Assembly: GCA_002311865.1 (NCBI GenBank)
Contig: DBZV01000050.1
Span: 9,379-17,534 of the forward strand
Reading direction: 5' to 3'
DNA: 8,156 nucleotides
From: Dehalococcoidia bacterium UBA1151
GTDB taxonomy: Bacteria > Chloroflexota > Dehalococcoidia > Lucifugimonadales > Lucifugimonadaceae
In this document: positions 1 through 6,238 of the stretch, piece after piece
How positions within the stretch are numbered: the first letter of the stretch is position 1
How the letters are laid out: every line of letters starts with the position of its first letter
Program-made: the position numbers and the translations under genes
Notes under the pieces: model-generated
The model's database searches: none
Seen by the model: only the letters and a program-made list of their open reading frames with translations
Told to the model about the DNA's origin: nothing

Positions 1-542
1 CGACGCCATGAACGCCGCCAGTTGGATAGCGAAGCTCGTACCGTCGCGGCCCATGTGCTGGACTTCAGATGTTCGATACCTGCGTTGCTGGTGACGCTGA
101 CCGTTGCTCCCGAGTTGGAACGGTGGATAACTGACGAGATCAGATAGGTGGAGATCAGAGCGAATCCTGCGGCAAGGGGAAACCAGATGGCCTGCGAGCC
201 GCCTGAGAATCCGCCATCGACATCGTTGATGTTTCGGGCGCTGGTGAGATCGCGCCACGAAGAAGTCTCCCACGCAACGGGCAACCCCTCGCGACCTGTC
301 ACACCACCAGATGAAACCGCGCCCCACGGCCCCTCTTGCCAGAGAGGCACGGTGAAGAAGAACAGCAACGCCCCAAGAATCAGCAGTGCGCCAAATACCC
401 TGGACGAGCGTTCCGAGCTCAGGAAGAGGATGCCCGAAATGCCACCGTAAGACGCGCCAATCTGCATAACGCCAAGCGTGGCGAAGTACATCGCGATCAA
501 ATAATCGCGAAGGAAAATGTCGCCGATATCCTGGGGGGTCAA
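1..542 (-). CDS. Unidentified multi-pass membrane protein, N-terminal part (cut by left edge)
   Basis: An open frame of 180 codons runs from a TTG at 542 off the left edge. I do not recognise the family. The N-terminus reads LTPQDIGDIFLRDYLIAMYF. Three hydrophobic stretches are visible: about residues 14-41 (glycine-rich), 49-68 (VFGALLILGALLFFFTVPLW) and 119-139. A soluble loop of about 50 residues lies between the second and third, and a basic, Trp-rich segment (NWRRSWR) follows at the cut end. The start is uncertain. An in-frame TAA lies three codons upstream of the TTG. The only Shine-Dalgarno-like bases (AAAGG) sit very close to it, and the next ATG (codon 18) would remove the start of the first membrane helix. 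The gene begins 34 bp after the ilvE stop, so co-transcription with ilvE is likely. It could be a transporter or a membrane-anchored enzyme whose catalytic part lies outside the window. Confidence 0.6.
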   Translation of the reverse strand, partial: MTPQDIGDIFLRDYLIAMYFATLGVMQIGASYGGISGILFLSSERSSRVFGALLILGALLFFFTVPLWQEGPWGAVSSGGVTGREGLPVAWETSSWRDLTSARNINDVDGGFSGGSQAIWFPLAAGFALISTYLISSVIHRSNSGATVSVTSNAGIEHLKSSTWAATVRASLSNWRRSWR

Positions 543-576
543 CGGCCTTTAGCTAATCTCTGAGAATGCGTCGCAA

Positions 577-1512
577 CTATCCGCCACCGGGGACGACTGC
601 CGTGCACCAGTGCATGTAGTCAGGATTATTGCCCTGAACCACATCAGCATAGATGCCCTGGATCTGCTTGGTTATCACACCAACCTCGCCAGTTCCAATC
701 TTCCGGTTGTCCAGCTCCCCAATCGAGGTCACATGGGCAGCAGTCCCGGTGAGAAACGCCTCATCGGCAAGGTACAACTCACTGCGATGAATTACGCGCT
801 CAACTACATCCATGCCAAGCTCATTCTTGACCAGCGTCTTCACCGTGTCTCTAGTGATGCCCAGCAGTTCGTTCTCGGTCTCGCCTGGCGTGGAAATTCG
901 GCCGTCAGTTATCATGAACAGGTTCTCGCCGCTGCCCTCAGACACCGTGCCATTCACATTGAGAAGAATCGCCTCATCAAAACCCGCTTTCAAGGCCTCG
1001 GTCTTGGCGAGAATACTGGTCGTGTAGAGGCCTGCTAGCTTTACCCCGGTTGGCATGATCGTATCGTCCGGACGACGCCACGAGGACGTCTGACACCGGA
1101 TTGCGCGGTCGTTGTCGATGTAAGAGCCAAACGGAATTATGATCAGCCCAAAATCGCTTTCAAGCGCGTTGAGGTTCAGATTGGCGACCAGCTGCTGGCT
1201 CTTGAACGCCAGTGGCCGGATGTACACATCCTCTCTGTAGCCGTTGCGCTGCAGAAGTTCAACGGTGATATCAACGTACTGATCAGCAGAGTATGGAAGG
1301 TCCATCTGCAAGATTTTGCATCCACGAATCAGGCGTTCATAGTGCTCTTTCAATCTGAAAATATAGATCTTGCCGTGGTCCTCGTTCCAGTTCCCGCGGA
1401 TACCCTCAAATGCCGCCGTCCCATAATGCAAAGCGTGCGTCTGAATCCCTACTTTGGCGTCCGTGAGTGGAATAATTTCGCCACTTAAAAACGCGTATGG
1501 GCCGTTCGACAT
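577..1512 (-). CDS. ilvE: Branched-chain amino acid aminotransferase
   Basis: A 311-residue PLP-dependent class IV aminotransferase. It catalyses the reversible transfer of an amino group between glutamate and the 2-keto acids of leucine, isoleucine and valine, in the cytoplasm. The length is typical of the family (about 300). Visible signatures: HYGTAAFEGIRG at 29-40; FRLKEHYERL with R60 at the usual phosphate-binding Arg; GVKLAG with K158 as the Schiff-base lysine; Y163; SEGSGENLF with E192 as the residue contacting the PLP ring nitrogen; and LTGTAAHVTSI at 254-264, the second phosphate-binding loop. The ATG at 1512 is preceded by AAGGA at 1527-1523, 10 nt away, somewhat far but plausible. 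A TATAAT box lies in the leader. No other ilv/leu genes are in view. D-amino acid transaminase and aminodeoxychorismate lyase share the fold, but the N-terminal EGIRG block fits IlvE best. Confidence 0.93.
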   Translation of the reverse strand: MSNGPYAFLSGEIIPLTDAKVGIQTHALHYGTAAFEGIRGNWNEDHGKIYIFRLKEHYERLIRGCKILQMDLPYSADQYVDITVELLQRNGYREDVYIRPLAFKSQQLVANLNLNALESDFGLIIIPFGSYIDNDRAIRCQTSSWRRPDDTIMPTGVKLAGLYTTSILAKTEALKAGFDEAILLNVNGTVSEGSGENLFMITDGRISTPGETENELLGITRDTVKTLVKNELGMDVVERVIHRSELYLADEAFLTGTAAHVTSIGELDNRKIGTGEVGVITKQIQGIYADVVQGNNPDYMHWCTAVVPGGG

Positions 1513-1586
1513 TCTGTTGCAATCCTTCTAAGAGTTAGTGCGGCACGAACAAACACGTGCGCTCTGTATTTATCAGGGGCCGAACA

Positions 1587-1592
1587 ATTATA
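1587..1592 (-). promoter_or_regulatory. Candidate -10 box for ilvE
   Basis: On the minus strand the bases 1592-1587 read TATAAT, a perfect -10 consensus, in the 127-bp gap between the cheX-like gene and ilvE, about 75 bp before the ilvE start. No good -35 hexamer stands 16-18 bp upstream, so this is a weak prediction. The leader that would follow contains a small inverted repeat, GCACG (1543-1547) and CGTGC (1556-1560), with an 8-base loop and no T-run. I see no T-box or leader peptide. Confidence 0.3.
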
Positions 1593-1639
1593 AGGTCGTC
1601 GACCCGAGGATTGCGGAGTGGCGCTAGAAATACGTCTGG

Positions 1640-2245
1640 CTAAGCGGCCATTTTTGCGAAAAGAGCGTCAATTGCGGCCTGATCAAATCCGCCGTCGATA
1701 TCTGACGTATTCGCTGGCTCGTCGCCAAGCTGCAGGTCCGTCCAGATTGATGCCGCGCCGCCACCATAAGTGAAATGAACCGCCTCTCCGGCGTCAATCT
1801 CCTCCGGCAACGGAAATCGGTACGATTCCAGGATCTCCGGTGGTGAGATTTCACAGATATGGCCGTGCTCTTCCAGCTTGATCAGTGTTTGGCCGGTGAT
1901 AATGTTGGCCAACTCCTGCACAAGTGATTCAGCGTAGGCGTCAAACCCAGAACCGTCATCACTCACCCCGCCAAGCGTGGCAATCACTTCAGCGGAGAAA
2001 CCGTAAAGAGCTCTGCCCTCCAGATCTCCAGCTATCTCAATCTCAATGACAAGATCATTATCTGTGAATGGTTGCGATCTGGCGGTGCCATATGTGGTCG
2101 TTGGAGTCTCACCGAATTCTGCCCAGAATACGTTCTGCGCAGATTCAAAAAATATGGTTGCGATTGCAGGTTGCAACGATTCCCCCCGTGAAATAAGGAA
2201 ACACAGCTCACCGGCCAAACTCCGATCATTGCCCCCCGACACCAA
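1640..2245 (-). CDS. cheX: CheX/CheC-like chemotaxis phosphatase with FliM-like C-terminal motif
   Basis: A 201-codon frame that resembles the CheX/CheC/FliY family, which removes phosphate from CheY-P. The fold order fits: an N-terminal helix (AIATIFFESAQNVFWAEFG, 28-45), a beta segment with GDLEGRALYGFS (73-84), and the central helix SLVQELANIITG (107-118) holding the family's catalytic ExxN motif as E111 and N114. Next comes CEISPPEILES (131-141), like the CDISPPTVI segment of CheX. After this domain comes an acidic linker and the tail FDQAAIDALFAKM (187-199), which resembles the CheY-binding peptide of FliM (SQAEIDALL). The start is uncertain. The frame opens at a TTG (2245) with a poor ribosome site. 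A TTG at 2176 is preceded by a G-rich run and would start right before the first CheX helix (178 residues). No chemotaxis, flagellar or pilus genes are nearby, so its partner is unknown. Confidence 0.72.
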   Translation of the reverse strand: MVSGGNDRSLAGELCFLISRGESLQPAIATIFFESAQNVFWAEFGETPTTTYGTARSQPFTDNDLVIEIEIAGDLEGRALYGFSAEVIATLGGVSDDGSGFDAYAESLVQELANIITGQTLIKLEEHGHICEISPPEILESYRFPLPEEIDAGEAVHFTYGGGAASIWTDLQLGDEPANTSDIDGGFDQAAIDALFAKMAA

Positions 2246-2415
2246 TTGGAGCCTGACCCGTGAGCGTGTGTCTCTGAAATCAGACTAGGCTGGCAATCCC
2301 ACTGCTGCGTCGCTTTCAACCGCGACTCTGAGCGGACTTTACCGGCCTATCTAGTGGGTGTTGTGCGGCGCAGGTGCAGGGGTAAAACCCCCTCGCAGTC
2401 TGAAATGAGCACCCG

Positions 2416-2943
2416 TTATCGAGAGAACCAGTGGCGCTGCTCAATGAGGCCCCGGACGTACATGAGCTGGCCAACGTGGGCGTAGCCGCCGTGAACCATC
2501 CGATCAAGAATGTCTATGAGCTTCGATTCGCCACCCTCAGGATGCGACACCAGCGTCTCTTCATCCCCGGTATTCAACGAACGGATGTACGCGCTCGCAC
2601 GCTTGTATGCCGCCGCGCAGTAGGCACTTGCCGCTTCCACACTCTCCGGCCGAACCGCCGCAACATCTGCGTCGGAGTGCCCGCGACCGGTGTTTTCCGG
2701 ATCTGGCGGGAGTCCGAACCGCATGTGCCAGCCATCGGCAATCCAGAGTTGCTCGCGCCCCGTCAGAAATGACGATCTCTCGTCCTGGGTGCGGCCGATG
2801 TGCCAGGCCAGCCATGCCATATTGTTCGACGCAGGTCCGGGCCGATGCAGCAGTTGCTCAACCGTCATTCCGTCCAACGAGGCCTGGGTCTCCTCATTCA
2901 CCGTATCCAGGGCGTGTGCGACGAACTCTATGAACTGCAACAT
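2416..2943 (-). CDS. DinB-family four-helix protein
   Basis: A 175-residue protein of the DinB/YfiT-like superfamily, small cytoplasmic four-helix bundles that usually bind a divalent metal through three histidines. Some members act as thiol transferases or thiol-dependent isomerases; others have no known role. Visible: helix 1 (LQFIEFVAHALDTVNEE), then WLAWHIGRTQDE with H48 as the usual first ligand, the segment GWHMRFGLPPDPENTGRGH (71-89), and the C-terminal helix block VHGGYAHVGQLMYVRGL (150-166) with H156 before VGQ. The family normally has another ligand four residues before that final His. Here the position is G152, with a His at 151. The ATG at 2943 is well supported by GAAGGAG ending 3 nt upstream. 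The gene lies 69 bp after the aldolase and may belong to the same transcript. The true substrate cannot be read from the sequence. Confidence 0.82.
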   Translation of the reverse strand: MLQFIEFVAHALDTVNEETQASLDGMTVEQLLHRPGPASNNMAWLAWHIGRTQDERSSFLTGREQLWIADGWHMRFGLPPDPENTGRGHSDADVAAVRPESVEAASAYCAAAYKRASAYIRSLNTGDEETLVSHPEGGESKLIDILDRMVHGGYAHVGQLMYVRGLIEQRHWFSR

Positions 2944-3012
2944 CGACTCCTTCTTTTGGTCCGGTCAAGTGCTTAGCTCGCACACCATATTTTCAGCGCG
3001 TATACCAGGACC

Positions 3013-3735
3013 TCACGCCTTTGGCCGCTCCAGCAGCATGGTAACGCCCATATCGCGGTACTTATTGCGCAGGTTCGGGTCGTAGCTGCGAATCAGCAGT
3101 TTCGTGTCTGTGCCTTTGAGAACCTTAAGCGTGTACTCAATGCAGTCATCATCCGTCTGGAGTGGGTGGTCCGGGTTGGCCTCGCGATTGAAGCTCAAGT
3201 CCGCGGGTCCCCAAGACAGGCAGTCCACACCTGGCAACGCGAGTTGAGCAGCGCGAGTTATCGCGTGAAGAGACTCCATCTGCAGCCAGAGTACGCCAGT
3301 ATTGTTCCACCACTCGGCGTACTCAAGCCTGTCATTTCGACCCTCAACGCCATATCGAGCAGCGCCACCCCAACTGCGTTTGCCAAACTGCGCGTAGTAG
3401 AAGTAATCGACCGCTTCCCGCGCCGTCTCCAGCGTCTCCGTCTGCGGCACCTCGATGAGCGCGGGACCGAGGTCCAAGAGGTTGCCGATCAAGTAGGACT
3501 GACGGGTGTGCTTGATTCTGAGATGCACAGGAATCCCAACCTCCGCAGCGTTGCCACAGAACTCCACTAGTCGTTCCTCGTTGAATGGCGAGTGCTGCGT
3601 GTCCACGGAGATGAAGTCGTAGTCGTCAGCCCCAAATGTTGTCTCAAGTTGAGCCTTCGTTGAGGTCATGGGTGCGCTAACGCCAACAATCTGGTCGCCG
3701 CGGCGGATTCGTTCTTTCAAGTCAGATTCAATCAT
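3013..3735 (-). CDS. HpcH/HpaI family aldolase (2-keto-3-deoxy acid type)
   Basis: A 240-residue TIM-barrel class II aldolase of the HpcH/HpaI family (typical length 250-260). Relatives reversibly cleave 2-keto-3-deoxy sugar acids or 4-hydroxy-2-keto acids to pyruvate and an aldehyde, using a divalent metal. Visible blocks in order: DFISVDTQHSPF (40-51), with H48 at the catalytic His position; HLRIKH (71-76), with R73 for the substrate carboxylate; ALIEVPQTETLETA (92-105); GKRSWGGAARYG (118-129), the counterpart of the GxRG segment; LQMES (151-155), with E154 as metal ligand; and GVDCLSWGPADLS (169-181), with D179 as the second metal ligand. The usual EH pair is QH here. The ATG at 3735 has GGAG seven bases upstream (3746-3743). 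It follows the amidase gene by 37 bp, a clear operon arrangement. Substrate is unknown. Confidence 0.86.
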   Translation of the reverse strand: MIESDLKERIRRGDQIVGVSAPMTSTKAQLETTFGADDYDFISVDTQHSPFNEERLVEFCGNAAEVGIPVHLRIKHTRQSYLIGNLLDLGPALIEVPQTETLETAREAVDYFYYAQFGKRSWGGAARYGVEGRNDRLEYAEWWNNTGVLWLQMESLHAITRAAQLALPGVDCLSWGPADLSFNREANPDHPLQTDDDCIEYTLKVLKGTDTKLLIRSYDPNLRNKYRDMGVTMLLERPKA

Positions 3736-3772
3736 AAATAATCTCCAAATGTTTTATTGCCGCCCAGGGGAA

Positions 3773-5188
3773 TCATTCCCAGGCCGGTGGATGGGCTTTG
3801 TTCCAGTCGGTGGTCTGCTCGTAGGCGTTGCCTACCCTCACCAGAAGCGGCTCTTGAAGCGGATGCGCCGCAAACTGTATAGACATTGGAAGCCCATCGG
3901 ATAGTCCACACGGCGTATTCAGTGTGGGAAAACCCGAGTAGTCGTAAGGCGCGGTAAACCGGGAAGACCAGGGATCGCGATCATCTGGAATCGGCCCCCA
4001 CATCGACTCTGGAGTCACAGCATGAGCGATCTTGGGGAACCCGGGGAAGGCGAGAATATCGATGCCGTCCATTGTCTTCCGTAGCTCACCGTTGCAAGCG
4101 TTCCGTAGCTCCAGCGCCGCCGCGTACTCTGCGGCGGTATGATTGCGCCCGTTCTCCAGCCACTGCCTGAACCATGGGCCGTATTCGTCAGCCCGAGAAG
4201 GATATGTGGCCTGATGAGCGTTGTACGCCTCACTGGAGCACAGCACCGCCCACGCGGACACGTATTCCCGCAGTCGTTCGGTGACAGTCACTTCAACAAC
4301 TGTCGCCCCCATGCCCTCGAGAACCTTTACGCCGGCCGCCACCGCCGCGGCATACTTTGGCTCTATGTCCTCGGATGCGTATCTCTCATCCCAGCCGACG
4401 CGCTGTCCGGTCAGATCGGCGTTGAGATCGCCAGTCATATCCGGCACCGCCTCCGAGCGCGAAGTCGGATCATTCCCATCGTGACCAGCAATCGCCTGCA
4501 ATACATACCCCGCATCGATCGAACTCCGCGTCAACGGCCCGACATGATCCAGCGACGCCGCAAGATCCATCACGCCGTATCGGCTAACGCGGCCCCAGGT
4601 CGGCTTGAGCCCAACCGTGCCGCACACAGCAGCCGGCCCCCTGATCGAGCCACCCGTGTCGCTGCCCAGCGTCCCAAACGCCAGACCTGCCGAAGTGGCG
4701 GTTCCAGAACCGCTGGACGACGCGCCCGGGAAGTGGCCCTCCCTCCAGGGATTCTCCGGATACTGAAGCGCAGGGTTGTAGCCGCCCATTGCACCTTCCG
4801 TCATGTTGAGCTTACCCAGCATCACCGCGCCAGCTGCGTTCAGCCTCGCTACCACCGTCGAATCGTGGTCCGGCACATTGTCCATGAACACGGCAGAGCC
4901 GCCCCTGGTCGTAACGCCCTGCGTGTTGCAGAGATCCTTCACCGCAATCGGCACACCATGCAGCGGCCCGCGATAGTTTCCTGCAGCGATCTCCGACTCG
5001 GCCTGCTTCGCCTGATCGATTGCCGAGTCGCTCATCACCCTCGCGTATGCCCTCAATTCGCCATCAATCTTCTCGATGCGATCAAGCATGTGACGGGTCA
5101 CTTCAACCGGCGATATCTCCCCGCGCTCGATCATCGGCGCAAGTTCAGAGATCGTCAGGTAGTGCAAGTCGGCAGTCATCATCACCAT
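3773..5188 (-). CDS. Amidase signature family hydrolase (GatA-like)
   Basis: A 471-residue cytoplasmic amidase, a normal length for the amidase signature family. The Ser-cisSer-Lys triad is complete: K84 in GVPIAVKD; S157 in PGASSSGSGT (usual form GGSSGGSA); and nucleophile S181 in GSDTGGSIRGPAA. The 24-residue distance between the serines is that of GatA and malonamidase. It is close to GatA of the tRNA-dependent amidotransferase, but no gatC or gatB is near, so a stand-alone hydrolase of small amides, nitrile-derived amides or ureas is more likely; the substrate cannot be predicted. Three nearby ATGs (5188, 5182, 5179) could be the start. GGATGG just upstream of the latter two is the only ribosome-site-like sequence, so the start may be a few codons shorter. 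Its stop is 37 bp before the HpcH/HpaI aldolase. The paired-hairpin repeat lies upstream of it. Confidence 0.9.
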   Translation of the reverse strand: MVMMTADLHYLTISELAPMIERGEISPVEVTRHMLDRIEKIDGELRAYARVMSDSAIDQAKQAESEIAAGNYRGPLHGVPIAVKDLCNTQGVTTRGGSAVFMDNVPDHDSTVVARLNAAGAVMLGKLNMTEGAMGGYNPALQYPENPWREGHFPGASSSGSGTATSAGLAFGTLGSDTGGSIRGPAAVCGTVGLKPTWGRVSRYGVMDLAASLDHVGPLTRSSIDAGYVLQAIAGHDGNDPTSRSEAVPDMTGDLNADLTGQRVGWDERYASEDIEPKYAAAVAAGVKVLEGMGATVVEVTVTERLREYVSAWAVLCSSEAYNAHQATYPSRADEYGPWFRQWLENGRNHTAAEYAAALELRNACNGELRKTMDGIDILAFPGFPKIAHAVTPESMWGPIPDDRDPWSSRFTAPYDYSGFPTLNTPCGLSDGLPMSIQFAAHPLQEPLLVRVGNAYEQTTDWNKAHPPAWE

Positions 5189-5547
5189 CCAGTGGGATCA
5201 GCAGTGTTCACGGTGCGTCCTAGGGGGTAGCGCGGGATGGCGATGATACTCGCCTTGGGCCTCTTCTTACGCGAGCCCCTCCGCCCGATATGTCATCCCC
5301 GACGCGGAGACGATAGTCGGAGCGATCCGGGATCTCACGATTGGACATCAGCCACCCCACATTGGTTCAACCGTCGTGGTGCCTTGCGCCCAGTGAATTC
5401 CCAACTGACGCGGCGTGAATTCAGTGCGCAGATGAGATCCCGGCTCGCCTACCGGCGTCCGGGATGACAATGCCATGGAGCCACATGAAGGCAGAACACC
5501 AGAGGACGGTGCAAATATCCCCCACCCAAACAGACCCGCCCGCAGCC
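5189..5547. other. 359-bp gene-free gap between DUF4395 gene and amidase
   Basis: I find no credible gene here. The short frames on either strand look random and the ones at the right side are antisense to the DUF4395 gene. The middle (5291-5469) is taken up by a paired inverted-repeat element. The 100 bp next to the amidase should contain its promoter. A TATCAT lies in that stretch on the minus strand, but without a convincing -35. Bases 5470-5547, just after the DUF4395 stop, are G-rich on the transcribed strand and have no stem with a T-run. Confidence 0.7.
5291..5469. repeat. Paired hairpin inverted repeat (REP/MITE-like element)
   Basis: Two arms face each other. The left arm (5291-5337, 47 nt) starts TGTCATCCCCGACGC and ends CCGGGATCTCA. 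The right arm (5433-5469, 37 nt), read on the minus strand, starts TGTCATCCCGGACGC and also ends CCGGGATCTCA; the left arm is longer by about 10 inner bases. The right arm folds alone: ATCCCGG (5437-5443) pairs with CCGGGAT (5459-5465), and inside it CGCC (5446-5449) pairs with GGCG (5454-5457) around a TACC loop. The left arm can pair ATCCC (5295-5299) with GGGAT (5329-5333) around an inner CGAC/GTCG stem. The 95-bp centre contains GTGAATTC twice (5393-5400 and 5414-5421). No clear target-site duplication was seen. This is the pattern of a dispersed intergenic repeat. It could also end or protect the DUF4395 transcript. Confidence 0.75.
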
Positions 5548-6102
5548 CTAGCCGGCGGCTTGCGCCTCCAGCGCTTCCCGTTCCGCCGCTTCCTTCTTCA
5601 GGCGAGTTGCCCGACGTGGCCAGTCGGCGCAGTCCGCGCAAACATCCTCAGGGATCATCCCGGTCTTCATCAATATTGCGAAGATCTGGCAGCCCAGGCA
5701 CAAGCCCAGAAACGCCTCAAGACCGGCCGCAAAAATGAGCATTCCAAGCGCACTGTAGGCAGCGACGGTGTAGCCGAACCCGAACTCCAGGATCAGAGCC
5801 GTAACCGTGAATCCAACACCCATCGCAGCTGCGAAGCGTTTCGGAGGGCCGGGAACAGGCTCGTAGGGAAGCTTGAATTTTGGAACAATGATCTTTGTCA
5901 CCAGCAGCGCCAGCGGACTCAGTCGTGGGCCGGCCAGGACCCGTGCGATGAACCCGTATGCCAGCGGGAACATCAACCAGGTGAAGTCCAGTGCGATCAC
6001 CAGCGATGCCATCACCACAACCCCGAACGCCACGGAACGGGCTACGTTGCCATTCATCGGGTGCGGGAACGAGAAAAACGGAGCTTGTATTTCAGTTGTC
6101 AT
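5548..6102 (-). CDS. DUF4395-type integral membrane protein with two CxxC pairs
   Basis: A 184-residue membrane protein resembling DUF4395. After a short N-terminus (PHPMNGNVAR) two hydrophobic stretches run over about 23-55, followed by the loop RVLAGPRLSPLALL (54-67), the R-x-GPR-x-SP segment I associate with the family. Two more helices cover about 90-108 and 113-145. The last one contains CLGC (C135, C138), a conserved family feature. A second pair, CADC (C155, C158), follows in the cytosolic or periplasmic tail, which ends in a charged helix (RRATRLKKEAAEREALEAQ). Function is unknown; relatives often sit near thioredoxin-like or rhodanese genes, which points to redox or sulfur handling, but none is present here. 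The ATG at 6102 has no Shine-Dalgarno sequence, and a TAAATT lies five bases upstream, so it may be translated from a leaderless message. Confidence 0.8.
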   Translation of the reverse strand: MTTEIQAPFFSFPHPMNGNVARSVAFGVVVMASLVIALDFTWLMFPLAYGFIARVLAGPRLSPLALLVTKIIVPKFKLPYEPVPGPPKRFAAAMGVGFTVTALILEFGFGYTVAAYSALGMLIFAAGLEAFLGLCLGCQIFAILMKTGMIPEDVCADCADWPRRATRLKKEAAEREALEAQAAG

Positions 6103-6107
6103 CCGCT

Positions 6108-6113
6108 AATTTA
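6108..6113 (-). promoter_or_regulatory. Candidate -10 box for a leaderless DUF4395 message
   Basis: The minus strand reads TAAATT at 6113-6108, fitting TAnnnT, and ends 5 nt before the ATG at 6102. Transcription would then begin at or next to the start codon, which would explain the missing ribosome-binding site. A TTGACA lies at 6127-6122 but is only 8 nt upstream of this box, too close to serve as its -35. This is a weak prediction. Confidence 0.2.
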
Positions 6114-6238
6114 ACTACTCGTGTCAAGAAATATCCAGTCTGGACGTGATCGGGGATCATAACCGAGCCGGTCATCGGGCAGGATTGTCATGGGTGGCGA
6201 GGAAAGACCGATTCGTGAATTGCCGCTACGTGACGTGC

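Noticed and set aside
148..563. Two overlapping plus-strand open frames at the left edge
   Set aside because: The minus strand here encodes a continuous membrane protein with clear hydrophobic helices. The plus-strand products are low-complexity and lack domains.
610..1038. Plus-strand open frame of 142 codons
   Set aside because: Fully antisense to ilvE, which is unmistakable by its motifs.
2309..2326. GTCGC...GCGAC inverted repeat upstream of the CheX-like gene
   Set aside because: A 5-bp stem with an 8-base loop is expected by chance in this composition, and nothing else marks it as an operator.
2379..2391. GGGGT-AAA-ACCCC hairpin after the DinB-family gene as a terminator
   Set aside because: The stem is only 5 bp with a 3-base loop and no T-run follows on the transcribed strand.
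3773..5188. Reading the amidase as GatA of the Glu-tRNA(Gln) amidotransferase
   Set aside because: No gatC or gatB lies beside it, and it pairs with an aldolase. Not fully excluded, because these genes can be scattered.
4139..5230. Long plus-strand open frame of 363 codons
   Set aside because: It lies antisense to the amidase, whose catalytic triad is intact. Its product is rich in Arg, His and Pro with no recognisable domain, as expected of a shadow frame in GC-rich DNA.
5237..5467. Plus-strand open frame of 76 codons in the large gap
   Set aside because: It coincides with the paired repeat element and has no ribosome site or recognisable protein features.
6122..6127. TTGACA on the minus strand as a -35 box for the DUF4395 gene
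   Set aside because: Seventeen bases downstream the sequence is already at the start codon, with no -10 hexamer at the proper distance.
6147..6159. TGATC-GGG-GATCA hairpin between the phosphofructokinase and DUF4395 genes as a terminator
   Set aside because: Only 5 bp and no T-run. Compatible with chance.
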